Shown here one piece after another: positions 26,638 through 38,042 of a stretch of DNA of 64,000 nt. Every line of letters starts with the position of its first letter. The stretch's first letter is position 1. The position numbers were made by a program, and so were the translations under genes. The notes under the pieces were generated by a model. The model was not told where the DNA came from, ran no database searches, and worked only from the letters and a program-made list of their open reading frames with translations. Source of the stretch: Nitrospira sp. (GTDB taxonomy: Bacteria; Nitrospirota; Nitrospiria; Nitrospirales; Nitrospiraceae); NCBI GenBank assembly GCA_024998625.1, contig JACOEL010000016.1:44552-108551 (forward strand). The letters run 5' to 3'.

Positions 26638-27109
26638 TCTCGCATTCGTATTGGTTCCGGTGGTACTTCTTACATTTTTCCTCTTCCGGTTGTTTGCTCG
26701 CGCCAGGAACGCTCCACTTTTGACGCCGTTTCTTCGAATAGGTGTCTGACAGGGGATTGTCCGCCTTTAGACTGCATGAGCGGGTGCCTGACTTGCCGCA
26801 GCAGGAGGCCGTTGCGTTTCGGAGGCAACGGCGAAGCCTGTCCTGTTTGAGCCGGTTTGCTGGCGAGTTGACAGGCTTCGAGCCGGCAAGGCTTAGTCTG
26901 GTGCCCATGCAGGCGTCTGTGGCGGACCAATCACCTGCCTGGCACTGCCTCGTCCCTCACAAGCCCCAGCCCCTTGCCCCATCTCTCAGTGCTTCCTAGG
27001 CCCTCTTCTCATGGCCGGTTTGATTGATTGTGTGGGAGGGGGTGTCGTAGAATCAGACAGTGTAAGTTCGCTCGTGGTATAGTTTTTTCAATCAACCGAA
27101 AGGCTGCAG
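26638..27109. other. Intergenic region with nested inverted repeats before nadA
   Basis: About 470 bases. The expected toxin gene after the antitoxin is missing. The part 26808-26880 carries two stems: GCCGTTGC/GCAACGGC (26808-26832) and an 11-bp perfect pair CGAAGCCTGTC/GACAGGCTTCG (26832-26842 and 26870-26880). A frame on the minus strand across 26564-26908 has no recognised family. The right end holds the probable nadA promoter. Confidence 0.4.
27054..27083 (+). promoter_or_regulatory. Possible nadA promoter
   Basis: CAGACA (27054-27059), 18 bases, then TATAGT (27078-27083). The -10 is good, the -35 only fair. It lies 26 bases before the GTG start of nadA. Confidence 0.45.
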
Positions 27110-28213
27110 GTGAAAACGGTCGCCACGCTTCCCCGTCCTATTACCGACTATCAATCCTTGTCTGCCGAAGAACTCTTCGAACGGACCCGCGCGGCCAAAC
27201 GCCAGCTCGGTGATCGCGTCATGATTCTCGGCCATAATTACCAGCGCGATGAAGTCATTCAGCATGCCGATTTTCGCGGCGATTCCCTGATATTGGCGCA
27301 GGTGGCGGAGCAACGGTCCGACCGCCCCTATGTCGTGTTTTGCGGCGTGCATTTCATGGCGGAAACCGCCGACGTGTTGAGCCGTTCGAATCAGACGGTG
27401 ATTCTTCCCGACATGGCGGCGGGCTGTTCCATGGCCGACATGGCGGCGATCGAGCAGGTGGAACAGTGTTGGGATGCGCTGGGTCGGGTGGTGCCGGTCG
27501 AAGAAACGGTCATGCCGGCGGTCTACGTGAACTCCGCGGCGATCTTGAAGGCCTTCTGCGGCGAACATGGCGGGCTGACCTGTACCTCGTCCAACGCGCG
27601 GAAAGTGATCGAATGGAGCTGGGCGCGCCGTGAAAAGATTCTGTTCTTCCCCGATGAACATTTGGGACGCAACACCGCCAACAAGATGGGCATCCCGCGC
27701 GAGCAGATGATCGTCTGGGATCCCTACATGCCGCGCGGCGGTAATTCTGTGGAGGCGATCAAGCGGGCGAAGCTGATCTTGTGGAAAGGCCATTGCAGCG
27801 TGCACCAGATGTTCCAGCCGTCGCACGTGGACTATTTCCGCAAGCAGTACCCGGACGTCAAGGTCATCGTCCATCCCGAATGCCATGAGGATGTGGTGAA
27901 CAAGGCCGATCTGGTGGGCTCGACGGAGTACATCATCCGCACCATTACGGCGGCGCCGGCTGGCACCACCTGGGCGGTTGGTACCGAACTGAACTTGGTC
28001 AATCGTCTGAAGCATGAGCAGACCGACAAGAAGGTGTTCTTCCTCTCCTCGACCGTCTGCCAATGCGCCACGATGTATCGCATCGATGCCCCGCATCTCT
28101 GCTGGGCGCTGGAAAACCTTGCCGACGGCCATGTCGTCAACCGGATCGTGGTCCCGGACGACGAAAAGCAGTGGGCGAAGGTGGCGCTTGACCGCATGAT
28201 GGCCCTCAGTTGA
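27110..28213 (+). CDS. nadA: Quinolinate synthase NadA
   Basis: A 367-residue iron-sulfur enzyme that condenses iminoaspartate with dihydroxyacetone phosphate to quinolinate in NAD synthesis. Typical blocks: VMILGHNYQRDEVIQHADF, YVVFCGVHFMAETADVL, PDMAAGCSMADM, GGLTCTSSNA and STVCQCATMYR. The three cluster Cys positions are in FCG, LTC and VCQC. The start is GTG with GAAAGG upstream. It stands alone; nadD lies far away at 49774. The stop TGA is the first codon of a repeat element. Confidence 0.96.
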   Translation: MKTVATLPRPITDYQSLSAEELFERTRAAKRQLGDRVMILGHNYQRDEVIQHADFRGDSLILAQVAEQRSDRPYVVFCGVHFMAETADVLSRSNQTVILPDMAAGCSMADMAAIEQVEQCWDALGRVVPVEETVMPAVYVNSAAILKAFCGEHGGLTCTSSNARKVIEWSWARREKILFFPDEHLGRNTANKMGIPREQMIVWDPYMPRGGNSVEAIKRAKLILWKGHCSVHQMFQPSHVDYFRKQYPDVKVIVHPECHEDVVNKADLVGSTEYIIRTITAAPAGTTWAVGTELNLVNRLKHEQTDKKVFFLSSTVCQCATMYRIDAPHLCWALENLADGHVVNRIVVPDDEKQWAKVALDRMMALS

Positions 28214-28338
28214 CAGGATCGTGAAAACCGCTTCCAGCTGCGTTCTCGCATCGCTCCAATGCTCGACGTACCGCAAGGGTACGCCTCGCATTCTCGCTCG
28301 CTGCGGCCTTGCCGGAAGACGCTTTTGACGATCCTGTC
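28211..28338 (+). repeat. Interspersed repeat, copy 2 (complete, with terminal inverted repeats)
   Basis: Begins TGACAGGATCGTGAAAAC and ends GCTTTTGACGATCCTGTC: the ends form a 16-base inverted repeat with one mismatch. The centre holds CGACGTACC...GGGTACG and CGCTCGCTGCGGCCTTGCCGG. The leading TGA is the nadA stop codon. The structure is MITE- or REP-like. Confidence 0.75.
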
Positions 28339-28502
28339 GATGATCGATCGCCCTAAGAACCAAACGCACGACAGTATTTCAGTCAAGCAGGACCTGATGG
28401 GTTTGGCCCACAACAAACCACTGGTTCCTCTCGCCTCGTTTCGGTATAGTCCTCTTTTTACGCGCACTTCATGACTCTTTTGTTCCTCAGATAGATCATC
28501 CT

Positions 28503-31333
<2,831 letters not shown>

Positions 31334-31337
<4 letters not shown>

Positions 31338-31855
31338 GCAACTCCGTTCGTTATCTCCTGCTCGGTCTGCTGAGTCTGGCGATTGTTGTACTGGATCAGG
31401 TCACAAAGATCTATGTCATGGAGACCATGCGGCTCCATGAATCCATTCCGGTCATCACCAACTTCTTCAGCATCACCTACATCCGGAACCCCGGCGCGGC
31501 CTTCGGGTTTCTGTCCTCCAGCAGCAGCTCGTTCCGGTTCGTCTTTTTTGGTGTGACCTCGATCTTTGCCGTGGGCTTGCTGGGCACGATTCTGGTCCGC
31601 ATGCCGAAGGATGATTGGATGGGGCGGCTGAGCGTGGCGGCGATTCTCGGCGGGGCGATCGGGAACTTACTGGACCGTTTGCGGTACGGCGAAGTGATCG
31701 ACTTTCTGGACTTTTATTTCAACGCCTACCATTTCCCCGCGTTTAACGTCGCTGACTCGGCGATCACCGTCGGAGTGGCGTTTCTGATTCTGCACTTTGC
31801 GCTGGAGAAGGAGCCGGAGGCGACGCCGGTGGTACCTGACAACCCTCGCTCCTGA
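31334..31855 (+). CDS. lspA: Lipoprotein signal peptidase LspA
   Basis: A 173-residue inner-membrane aspartyl protease that cleaves prolipoproteins after lipidation. The four hydrophobic segments and conserved blocks are present: VVLDQVTKIYVMET, YIRNPGAAFGFL, GGAIGNLLDRLRYGEVIDFLD and FPAFNVADSAITVG, the last two with the catalytic Asp residues. TTG 31334 is the start, overlapping the ileS stop as TTGA; no other start fits the family N-terminus. The stop TGA lies in a repeat element. The windows lipoproteins at 12402 and 33331 are examples of its likely substrates. Confidence 0.95.
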
Positions 31856-31903
31856 CAGGATGCTGAAAAAACCTGCCAGCGGCGTTCTCGCGTCGTTTTT
31901 CCC
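31853..31903 (+). repeat. Interspersed repeat, copy 3 (left part only)
   Basis: TGACAGGATGCTGAAAAAACC followed by TGCCAGCGGCGTTCTCGCGTCG matches the left half of the family. The first TGA is the lspA stop codon. The right half is missing, and the next gene ends 3 bases later. Confidence 0.65.
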
Positions 31904-31905
31904 GA

Positions 31906-32172
31906 TCAGACCGGCATCGTAATGATGAAGCCGCCCTGCTCCCGGAACTGGCGCTGCTGCTCTTCCGAAAACATGACCAGCGGTTCGCTGTGGCAGAACT
32001 GGCATTCCTTAAGGGTAATGACCGCGTTCGGTTCACCGATTCCCACCAGATATTGCTTGGCGAGGACCAGAGCCTTCTCCTGACTTGTGGTCATCACGTC
32101 GAAGTGCAGTTTGCCGTTCTTTCCTTTAACCCAGGTATCGTACACGTGGACGCTGTCCATTTGGCTTCCCAT
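31906..32172 (-). CDS. DUF2024 family protein
   Basis: An 88-residue protein. The start VHVYDTWVKGKNGKLHFDV and the Cys-rich word TLKECQFCHSEP match the DUF2024 family, small bacterial proteins of unknown function with a conserved CxFCHSE motif. The CxxC-H could bind metal. The start is ATG 32172. It runs toward lspA and lies just downstream of uppP on the same strand, with 29 bases between, so it may be co-transcribed with uppP. Confidence 0.82.
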   Translation of the reverse strand: MGSQMDSVHVYDTWVKGKNGKLHFDVMTTSQEKALVLAKQYLVGIGEPNAVITLKECQFCHSEPLVMFSEEQQRQFREQGGFIITMPV

Positions 32173-32201
32173 GACCACTCGGCTCCTTGTTGTGGGTTCA
32201 A

Positions 32202-33077
32202 TTATCGGACGACCAGCAGCACGACGACGCCCAGCACCATGCGGTAGTAGGCGAAGACGCTCAGGCTGTGACGTTGCACATAGGTGAGAAAAGCGGCGAT
32301 GACGGCCCAGGCGACGGCGAACGAGACCACCAGCCCGATGCCGAGCGCCACGTAGTCGTCCTGGCTGAAGGCGGCTTGAGATTTCAGCATCTGGTAAATG
32401 GTGGCAATGATCATCGTCGGGAGGGCCAGGAAGAAGGAATATTCCGTGGCGACGCGGCGGTCGAGGCCGGCCAGCAGTCCGCCGACAATCGTGGAGCCAG
32501 AACGGGACATGCCGGGAATCAGGGAGGCGCATTGGGCAATCCCGACCCAGATGGCCAAGCGGGGGGTGACTTGGAGCAGTTCCTTCACGCGTACGCGGTC
32601 CCGCATGCGTTCGACCACCAGGATGATGATGCCGCCCACAATCAGAGAAATCGCCACGGTCGTCGGCGAAAACAGGTAGGCCTTGATCGACTTATGGGCG
32701 AGGAATCCCACGAGCGCCGCGGGTAAAAAGGCCAGTCCCAGGCCGATGACAAACCAGAGATTGGGCTGGGCTTGAATGGACTGTTGAATGAGAGTTGCCC
32801 ACGAGGCATTCCCTCGGGCGGCCACGAGCGACCGGAAGTCACGCTGCTCACGGAATGCATGCGAGGCCAGCGAGGCCAGCTTGGTACGTTCGTAGGCGAT
32901 GATGGCGAGGATCGATCCCAGCTGGATCGAAATCTCGACGTTCGCGGCGATGTCTCCGGTGAATCCGAGCGCGTGCCCGACGAGAATGAGATGGCCTGTC
33001 GAAGAGACGGGAAGAAACTCCGTCAGTCCTTCGATGATGCCGAGAATGATCGCGAGCTCCGGGCCCCAGTTCATCAT
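32202..33077 (-). CDS. uppP: Undecaprenyl-diphosphatase UppP (BacA)
   Basis: A 291-residue polytopic membrane enzyme that removes a phosphate from undecaprenyl diphosphate to recycle the carrier for cell-wall synthesis. The conserved motifs are EGLTEFLPVSSTGHLILVG near the N-terminus and PGMSRSGSTIVGGLLAGL in the second half, together with several membrane helices. The start MMNWGPELAIILGIIEG is typical, with either of two adjacent ATG codons. It is divergent from the lipoprotein gene at 33331. Confidence 0.97.
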   Translation of the reverse strand: MMNWGPELAIILGIIEGLTEFLPVSSTGHLILVGHALGFTGDIAANVEISIQLGSILAIIAYERTKLASLASHAFREQRDFRSLVAARGNASWATLIQQSIQAQPNLWFVIGLGLAFLPAALVGFLAHKSIKAYLFSPTTVAISLIVGGIIILVVERMRDRVRVKELLQVTPRLAIWVGIAQCASLIPGMSRSGSTIVGGLLAGLDRRVATEYSFFLALPTMIIATIYQMLKSQAAFSQDDYVALGIGLVVSFAVAWAVIAAFLTYVQRHSLSVFAYYRMVLGVVVLLVVR

Positions 33078-33250
33078 AATAGTCGGATGAGGATGGTTTG
33101 TGACCGTGCTGCTGGTCGGTTAGGGGGTTCGCTGAACGGTGATGGCATATTCCCAGACTGCTCCCTGCCAGTCAAGCGTCGTCGACATTTGCGGAGTCGC
33201 CACGGACCGTGAGGCGCTCAACAGCCGGCGCTTCGCAATCGGCATACTTG

Positions 33251-33279
33251 TTGACAAAGTTGAGATGATGGCATACACA
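33251..33279 (+). promoter_or_regulatory. Possible promoter of HhH lipoprotein gene
   Basis: TTGACA (33251-33256), 17 bases, TACACA (33274-33279). The -35 is perfect, the -10 weak. It lies about 50 bases before the lipoprotein start. Confidence 0.5.
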
Positions 33280-33330
33280 CAACAAGAGGGAAGAAGTCCG
33301 ATCGGTCCAGATCGAACAGGGGAGGGTCGC

Positions 33331-34059
33331 ATGAGGCATGTGTGGATGGCGGGGCTCGCGCTGATGAGTGCGATGGCCGTCAGCGGGTGCGTAAGTGACA
33401 AGAAATATCATGAGGCGCTTGCCGATGCCGACACCGTCCGGGGAGACCTGGAGCGGGCGCGGGCGCAGAAGAACGCGCTGGAGCAACAGGTCAAGACGCT
33501 GAAGGATCTCAACGCCAAGTTCGGTTCGGAAAGCCAGATTGCTCGGGATGAACTCCAGCGGATCCAGCACGGCCGGGACAAGGAGCGGGATACCATCGAA
33601 GTCCGGACCAAGGAACTGGAAGACAAGGTCAAGCAGCTGAGCGCGCAGAATCGAAACATCAAGCAGGAGTATGACGAAGCCCGCCGGCACAATGAGCAAC
33701 TGAAGGCGTTGGTCGCTCGGTATCAGAAAGAGATGAAGGAGCGTTCGCGGTCCCTGAGCTCGTCGGCCCCCGCCGAGTTGACCGCGCCCTTGTCCGGCGG
33801 TGCATCCTCGGCGAAATCGGCGCCATCGTCGAATCCGTTCGGTGGACCGGTCGAGGCTGCGGCTCCGCCGGTGTCCTTGCTGAATATCAACAAAGCGCCG
33901 TCGACCGATTTGGTTCTGACGCTGGGTGTCAGTCAGGATGTGGCCGACCGGATCGTGAGTAATCGCCCGTACCGTGTGAAGGGTGAACTGGTGGCCAAGA
34001 ATGTGGTTCCGAAGGATATTTTCGACGATATCAAGGACCGCATTACGGTCAGTCCCTAG
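33331..34059 (+). CDS. Coiled-coil lipoprotein with ComEA-like helix-hairpin-helix end
   Basis: A 242-residue protein. A lipoprotein signal (HVWMAGLALMSAMAVSGC) is followed by a long coiled coil (about 25-140, rich in E, K, Q, L), a Ser/Ala/Pro linker, and a C-terminal domain LLNINKAPSTDLVLTLGVSQ with ADRIVSNRPYRVKGELVAK, resembling ComEA helix-hairpin-helix repeats. ComEA proteins bind DNA in the periplasm during uptake; whether this one binds DNA is inferred only from this domain. GGAGG precedes the ATG. A strong terminator follows at 34101. Confidence 0.82.
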   Translation: MRHVWMAGLALMSAMAVSGCVSDKKYHEALADADTVRGDLERARAQKNALEQQVKTLKDLNAKFGSESQIARDELQRIQHGRDKERDTIEVRTKELEDKVKQLSAQNRNIKQEYDEARRHNEQLKALVARYQKEMKERSRSLSSSAPAELTAPLSGGASSAKSAPSSNPFGGPVEAAAPPVSLLNINKAPSTDLVLTLGVSQDVADRIVSNRPYRVKGELVAKNVVPKDIFDDIKDRITVSP

Positions 34060-34100
34060 TCGTGTCATGAACGTCCGCTCATAGCGGGCAGGTGAGTGCT

Positions 34101-34140
34101 GAAGGCCGTTTGTCCTCGCGGGCAAACGGCCTTCGTGTTT
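34101..34140 (+). terminator. Intrinsic terminator after HhH lipoprotein gene
   Basis: GAAGGCCGTTTG and CAAACGGCCTTC form a perfect 12-bp stem with a 10-base loop, followed by GTGTTTTC. It separates the lipoprotein gene from the efflux operon. Confidence 0.85.
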
Positions 34141-34246
34141 TCTGCGCCGGCGCTGTTCTAGCAGGCCCGACCGGGTGGCGGTGCTGCATCGCAAAATCGT
34201 TTCCTGCTAGAATGACCGCGTTGTATGGGGGAGAAGGGACCTGTCC

Positions 34247-35521
34247 ATGCGTCGGATCGGGGTCATCGTCGGAGTGCTTGCGCTGGGCCTTGCCATCGCC
34301 GGTTATGTGTTTTTCAACGGCGAGCGAAAGGCCGTTGTGCGCTACCGCACGGTTCCTGTCGAACGGGGCGCCATCGTTTCGCTGGTCACGGCGACGGGGA
34401 CGATCAATCCCATCACCACGATTCAGGTCGGCAGTCAGGTGTCGGGCATGATCGAGAGCCTCCATGCCGATTTCAATTCCAAGGTCAGAGCGAATCAGGT
34501 GGTGGCCCGTATTGATCCGTTCCCTTACCAGGCCAGACGCGATCAGGCGGTTGCCAGCCTGGCGAACGCCAGGGCGGCGTTCGACAAGGCCCGGATCGAT
34601 CTGGCGCAACGGCGGCGGGAACTGGACCGAGCCAAGTCGCTGATCGGTCAACAATTCATCTCACAAAACGAAGTGGACGTCGCGTTGACGGCCTCCGAAG
34701 GCGCGGTGGCGCAGCTTAAAGTCACGGAGGCTGCCGTCAAGCAGGCGGAAGCGATGCTGCAGGCAGCCGAGTTAGATCTGAAGTATACGGTGATCCGTTC
34801 ACCGGTCGACGGGGTGGTGATTTCTCGTCTGGTCGAGGTCGGGCAGCGTATCGCAGCCAGCTTTACCATTCCCATGCTGTTTTTGATCGCTGAAGATGTC
34901 ACGAAGATGCAGGTCGATACCAACGTCAGTGAAGCCGACATCGGCGGGATCGCCGAGGGAAAAGCGGCCTCGTTCACGGTGGATGCCTATCCAGGCGAAC
35001 AATTTCAGGGCCGGGTGCGGCAGGTGAGAAATGCGCCGATCAACATCCAGAATGTGGTGACCTACGATGTTGTGGTCGAGTTCGATAACCCGGCGTTTCG
35101 CCTGAAGCCGGGCATGACGGCGAACGTCTCCATTGTTGTGGCGAAGAAAGAGAACATTCTCAAGGTGCCGAATTCGGCCCTGCGCTTTACCCCGCCGAAG
35201 ATGGTACGCAATGAACAGGCCTCGGGCAGCCCCGCCCAAGGCGAGGGCGGCGGCCGTATGTCCGGACGCGGGACACCTGTGCCCGGGACCCGTCAACTGG
35301 CCATTTGGAAGCAGGGGGCCGACGAGGCATTGGAGCGAGTCCCTGTCGAGATGGGTATTTCAGACGGAACTTACGCTGAAATCGGTTCGGCTTCAGTCAA
35401 TGAGGGGGACCAGGTCATTATCGGGATCGACTCTCCGCGTGGGGATCGCAAGGGCGGAGAACTTCCACCGGGCTTCGGAGGCGGACAACAGCGAGGCGGT
35501 CGGCGCGATAGGGGGATGTAG
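34247..35521 (+). CDS. MacA-like periplasmic adaptor (HlyD/RND-MFP family)
   Basis: A 424-residue membrane-fusion protein. An N-terminal membrane anchor (VIVGVLALGLAIAGYVFF) is followed by a first lipoyl half (GTINPITTIQVGSQVSGMIE), an alpha-helical hairpin (about 90-160, AQRRRELDRAKSLI), the second lipoyl half (IRSPVDGVVISRLVEVGQRI), and a beta-barrel domain (PGEQFQGRVRQVRN). The tail is Gly/Arg-rich. It should link an inner-membrane MacB-type ABC exporter to an outer-membrane channel. The ABC genes follow at 36018 and 36736, after one unrelated gene. Confidence 0.93.
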   Translation: MRRIGVIVGVLALGLAIAGYVFFNGERKAVVRYRTVPVERGAIVSLVTATGTINPITTIQVGSQVSGMIESLHADFNSKVRANQVVARIDPFPYQARRDQAVASLANARAAFDKARIDLAQRRRELDRAKSLIGQQFISQNEVDVALTASEGAVAQLKVTEAAVKQAEAMLQAAELDLKYTVIRSPVDGVVISRLVEVGQRIAASFTIPMLFLIAEDVTKMQVDTNVSEADIGGIAEGKAASFTVDAYPGEQFQGRVRQVRNAPINIQNVVTYDVVVEFDNPAFRLKPGMTANVSIVVAKKENILKVPNSALRFTPPKMVRNEQASGSPAQGEGGGRMSGRGTPVPGTRQLAIWKQGADEALERVPVEMGISDGTYAEIGSASVNEGDQVIIGIDSPRGDRKGGELPPGFGGGQQRGGRRDRGM

Positions 35522-35550
35522 CTAGTTCGTTCAGATTAGATTAATGCATT

Positions 35551-35979
35551 ATGCCGCTACTCATGTCGTATCAGATAAACCACAAGCTGTATCTCGATTC
35601 ATTATCAAAAACAACTGCGGGTGTGTGGATCAGCAACGGTATTCCCATTGTTTGCGATCAAAATGTCACTGAGGATCTAGGTAGACAGATCCTTCATGCG
35701 GCGGCTGAATCTTTTGAGGGCGTGGCTCATCCGAAGAAGTGGCAAGGCATCTTTGAACCTATGCTTCGAATTGCAGGATTTAAGAGTTACAGAGCTTTTA
35801 CACAAGCTACTAGGGCTGTGGAAATCGAATTTGATGATGCCTGGACATTCACGCCTTTGGCAAATCTTGGACCAGGGAAAGGTTTTGAGCCAGTTATGAG
35901 CAAAACAATTCGACTTTTCAGTAGTGAACCGACAGTATTAGCGAAGTCGCTTTTGTCTACATTCGATCAGGCTGAGTAA
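35551..35979 (+). CDS. Unknown AT-rich protein inside the efflux operon
   Basis: A 142-residue protein not recognised as any family. It has no signal peptide or membrane helix, and contains AAAESFEGVAHPKKWQGIFE and RAVEIEFDDAWTFTPLANLG. Base and codon use differ clearly from its neighbours (many A/T third positions), which suggests recent acquisition. No Shine-Dalgarno site is visible before ATG 35551 or ATG 35563. It lies exactly between the adaptor and ATPase genes, where MacA and MacB are normally adjacent, and appears to be inserted there. Confidence 0.6.
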   Translation: MPLLMSYQINHKLYLDSLSKTTAGVWISNGIPIVCDQNVTEDLGRQILHAAAESFEGVAHPKKWQGIFEPMLRIAGFKSYRAFTQATRAVEIEFDDAWTFTPLANLGPGKGFEPVMSKTIRLFSSEPTVLAKSLLSTFDQAE

Positions 35980-36017
35980 AGCCTAGTTGCAAACCAGTTT
36001 CTTCGTTTAAGGACCGC

Positions 36018-36725
36018 ATGGCTCCCTTGATCGTCTGCGAAGACCTCTGGAAAATTTATCGCATCGGCGACGTCGAGGTGCAGGCGCTGCGGGGGATCAA
36101 TCTCACCATCGAGCGCGGTGAATTTGTGGCGGTCATGGGCACGTCCGGATCGGGCAAATCCACGCTCATGAATCTCCTCGGTTGTCTGGACCAGCCCACG
36201 CGCGGGCGCTACGAGTTGGATGGCTTGAATGTGGCGACGGCGAAACCGGATCTCCTGGCCGAGCTTCGCAACCGGCAGATCGGCTTCGTATTCCAAAGCT
36301 TCAATCTAATCCCCCGAACCAGCGCGTTGGAGAACGCTCAATTGCCGCTGTTTTATCGGGGCCTCTCGATCAAGGAACAGCGAGCACAGGCTGCCGCGGC
36401 CCTGCGGCGCGTCGGGTTGGCCGGCCGGGAACAGCATTACCCCACGCAGCTTTCCGGAGGTCAGCAGCAACGTGTGGCGATCGCGCGGGCGCTGGTCGGG
36501 GCCCCCTCGATTCTCTTTGCGGATGAGCCCACGGGTAACCTCGACACCTCATCCAGCCGCGAAATCATGAGTATTCTCGAGCAGCTCAATCGCGAAGATG
36601 GCATCACCATCATCCTGGTAACCCACGAATCCGATATCGCCGCCTACGCCTCCCGCGAACTGGTCATGAAGGACGGTCAGATCGTGCAGGACGTGCGGCG
36701 GGCTCCGCATCTAACGGTCGTGTAG
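36018..36725 (+). CDS. ABC transporter ATP-binding protein (MacB/LolD type)
   Basis: A 235-residue ATPase. Walker A is GTSGSGKSTLMNLLG, the Q-loop is in IGFVFQSFNLIPR, the signature LSGGQQQRVAIARAL, Walker B ILFADEPTGNLD, and the switch His is in LVTHESD. The sequence matches the MacB/LolD/FtsE subfamily, which powers mechanotransmission rather than substrate passage through the membrane. It is 10 bases upstream of the permease gene, so they form one operon with the adaptor at 34247. The exported substrate is unknown. Confidence 0.95.
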   Translation: MAPLIVCEDLWKIYRIGDVEVQALRGINLTIERGEFVAVMGTSGSGKSTLMNLLGCLDQPTRGRYELDGLNVATAKPDLLAELRNRQIGFVFQSFNLIPRTSALENAQLPLFYRGLSIKEQRAQAAAALRRVGLAGREQHYPTQLSGGQQQRVAIARALVGAPSILFADEPTGNLDTSSSREIMSILEQLNREDGITIILVTHESDIAAYASRELVMKDGQIVQDVRRAPHLTVV

Positions 36726-36735
36726 TAGGACGCCC

Positions 36736-37971
36736 ATGCCGGCTTTTATTCTTCTCACCGTGATGACCGCGCTTCGGATTCTCAGCCGGAACCGGCTTCG
36801 TGCCGGTCTGACCATGCTCGGCATCGTCATCGGTGTGGGCGCGGTGATTGCGATGGTGAGTATCGGGCAGGGCGCCCGCGCGTCGGTGCAGGCGCAGGTG
36901 GCCAGCATGGGGACGAATGTGATCATCATCATGCCGGGCTCCACCACCGTCAGCGGGGTGCGGGGCGGGCAGGGCGGGGCCGTGACGTTAACCGTCGGAG
37001 ACGCAGCCGAGTTGAAAAAGCGGAGTCCCCTGTTGTCGGACACCGGCTGGGCCAAGCGGGATGTGATGCAGATCGTCAACGGCAACCGCAACTGGAATGG
37101 ACCCGTCAACGGAATCTCTCCAAGTTATCTCACGATTCGGGATTGGTCGTTCACCAGCGGGGGACCGTTTACGCACACCGATTTGGAGCGCGCGGCCCGC
37201 GTGGCGCTGATCGGACAGACAACGCTGGAAAATCTCTTTGATCCCGGCGAGGAAGCGATCGGTGCGACGATTCGCATCAAGAATGTGCCGTTTCAGGTTG
37301 TCGGCGTGCTGGCTCCAAAGGGCCAATCGGCTCAGGGCTCGGATCAGGACGATGTGATTTTTATTCCCTTCACGACCGCGGAGCGGAAGGTGTTCGGCAG
37401 TCAGTTCCTGGGATCGGTCGGGGCCTTGTTTGCGTCCACGGAACAGAGCGCGGATTTGCCCGAGGCGGTCGATCAGATTCGGGAGGTCTTGCGGGCGCGA
37501 CATCGCCTCCAGGGTGAACAGGCGGATGATTTCACCATCCGGACGCAGGTTGATATCGGAAAGGTACAGGAGAGCACGAGTCAGACGCTGACGGTCATGC
37601 TCTTTGCCATCGCGTCGGTATCGTTGTTGGTCGGCGGGATCGGCATCATGAATATCCTGTTGGTGTCGGTGATGGAACGGACGAGGGAAATCGGAGTCCG
37701 CATGGCGGTGGGGGCCAAGCGGCTGCACATTCTCATGCAGTTTCTGATCGAGGCGGTGACGCTGAGTCTGTTCGGCGGTCTGATCGGCGTGGTCGTCGGC
37801 ATTGTCGGGGCACGACTCACGACGGTGATCGCGGGATGGCCGACCATCATCTCGTTCGATGCGATCATTACCGCCTTTGTGTTTTCGCTGGCTGTGGGAC
37901 TATTTTTCGGACTCTATCCCGCCAACAAAGCCGCTCGGCTCAATCCGATCGAAGCACTGCGCTACGAATGA
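36736..37971 (+). CDS. ABC transporter permease (MacB/FtsX family)
   Basis: A 411-residue permease with an N-terminal membrane helix after ALRILSRNRLRAGLTMLGIV, a large periplasmic domain (about 60-280), and three C-terminal helices starting near LLVGGIGIMNILLVSVMERTRE. The last segment ends with LNPIEALRYE, the classic MacB/FtsX end. With the ATPase at 36018 and the adaptor at 34247 it would form a tripartite exporter. Its end is convergent with the HD-GYP gene. Confidence 0.95.
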   Translation: MPAFILLTVMTALRILSRNRLRAGLTMLGIVIGVGAVIAMVSIGQGARASVQAQVASMGTNVIIIMPGSTTVSGVRGGQGGAVTLTVGDAAELKKRSPLLSDTGWAKRDVMQIVNGNRNWNGPVNGISPSYLTIRDWSFTSGGPFTHTDLERAARVALIGQTTLENLFDPGEEAIGATIRIKNVPFQVVGVLAPKGQSAQGSDQDDVIFIPFTTAERKVFGSQFLGSVGALFASTEQSADLPEAVDQIREVLRARHRLQGEQADDFTIRTQVDIGKVQESTSQTLTVMLFAIASVSLLVGGIGIMNILLVSVMERTREIGVRMAVGAKRLHILMQFLIEAVTLSLFGGLIGVVVGIVGARLTTVIAGWPTIISFDAIITAFVFSLAVGLFFGLYPANKAARLNPIEALRYE

Positions 37972-38042
37972 CGTTCCCGACCGAACCGTTGGGCCTTGGC
38001 CGTGAGATGGTTCCGGCCGGTGAGAGCGGAGTTTGGTGAGGA

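Noticed and set aside
26564..26908. 114-codon minus-strand frame after the orphan antitoxin
   Set aside because: It covers structured inverted repeats and part of the antitoxin gene; no family or ribosome site was recognised.
27092..28369. Long open frame on the minus strand across nadA (425 codons)
   Set aside because: It is the antisense shadow of nadA; the nadA product matches its family throughout, and the antisense product has no recognised domain.
28395..28502. Promoter and ribosome site for ileS
   Set aside because: A TATAGT word near 28445 exists, but no acceptable -35 or Shine-Dalgarno sequence accompanies it, so no feature was called.
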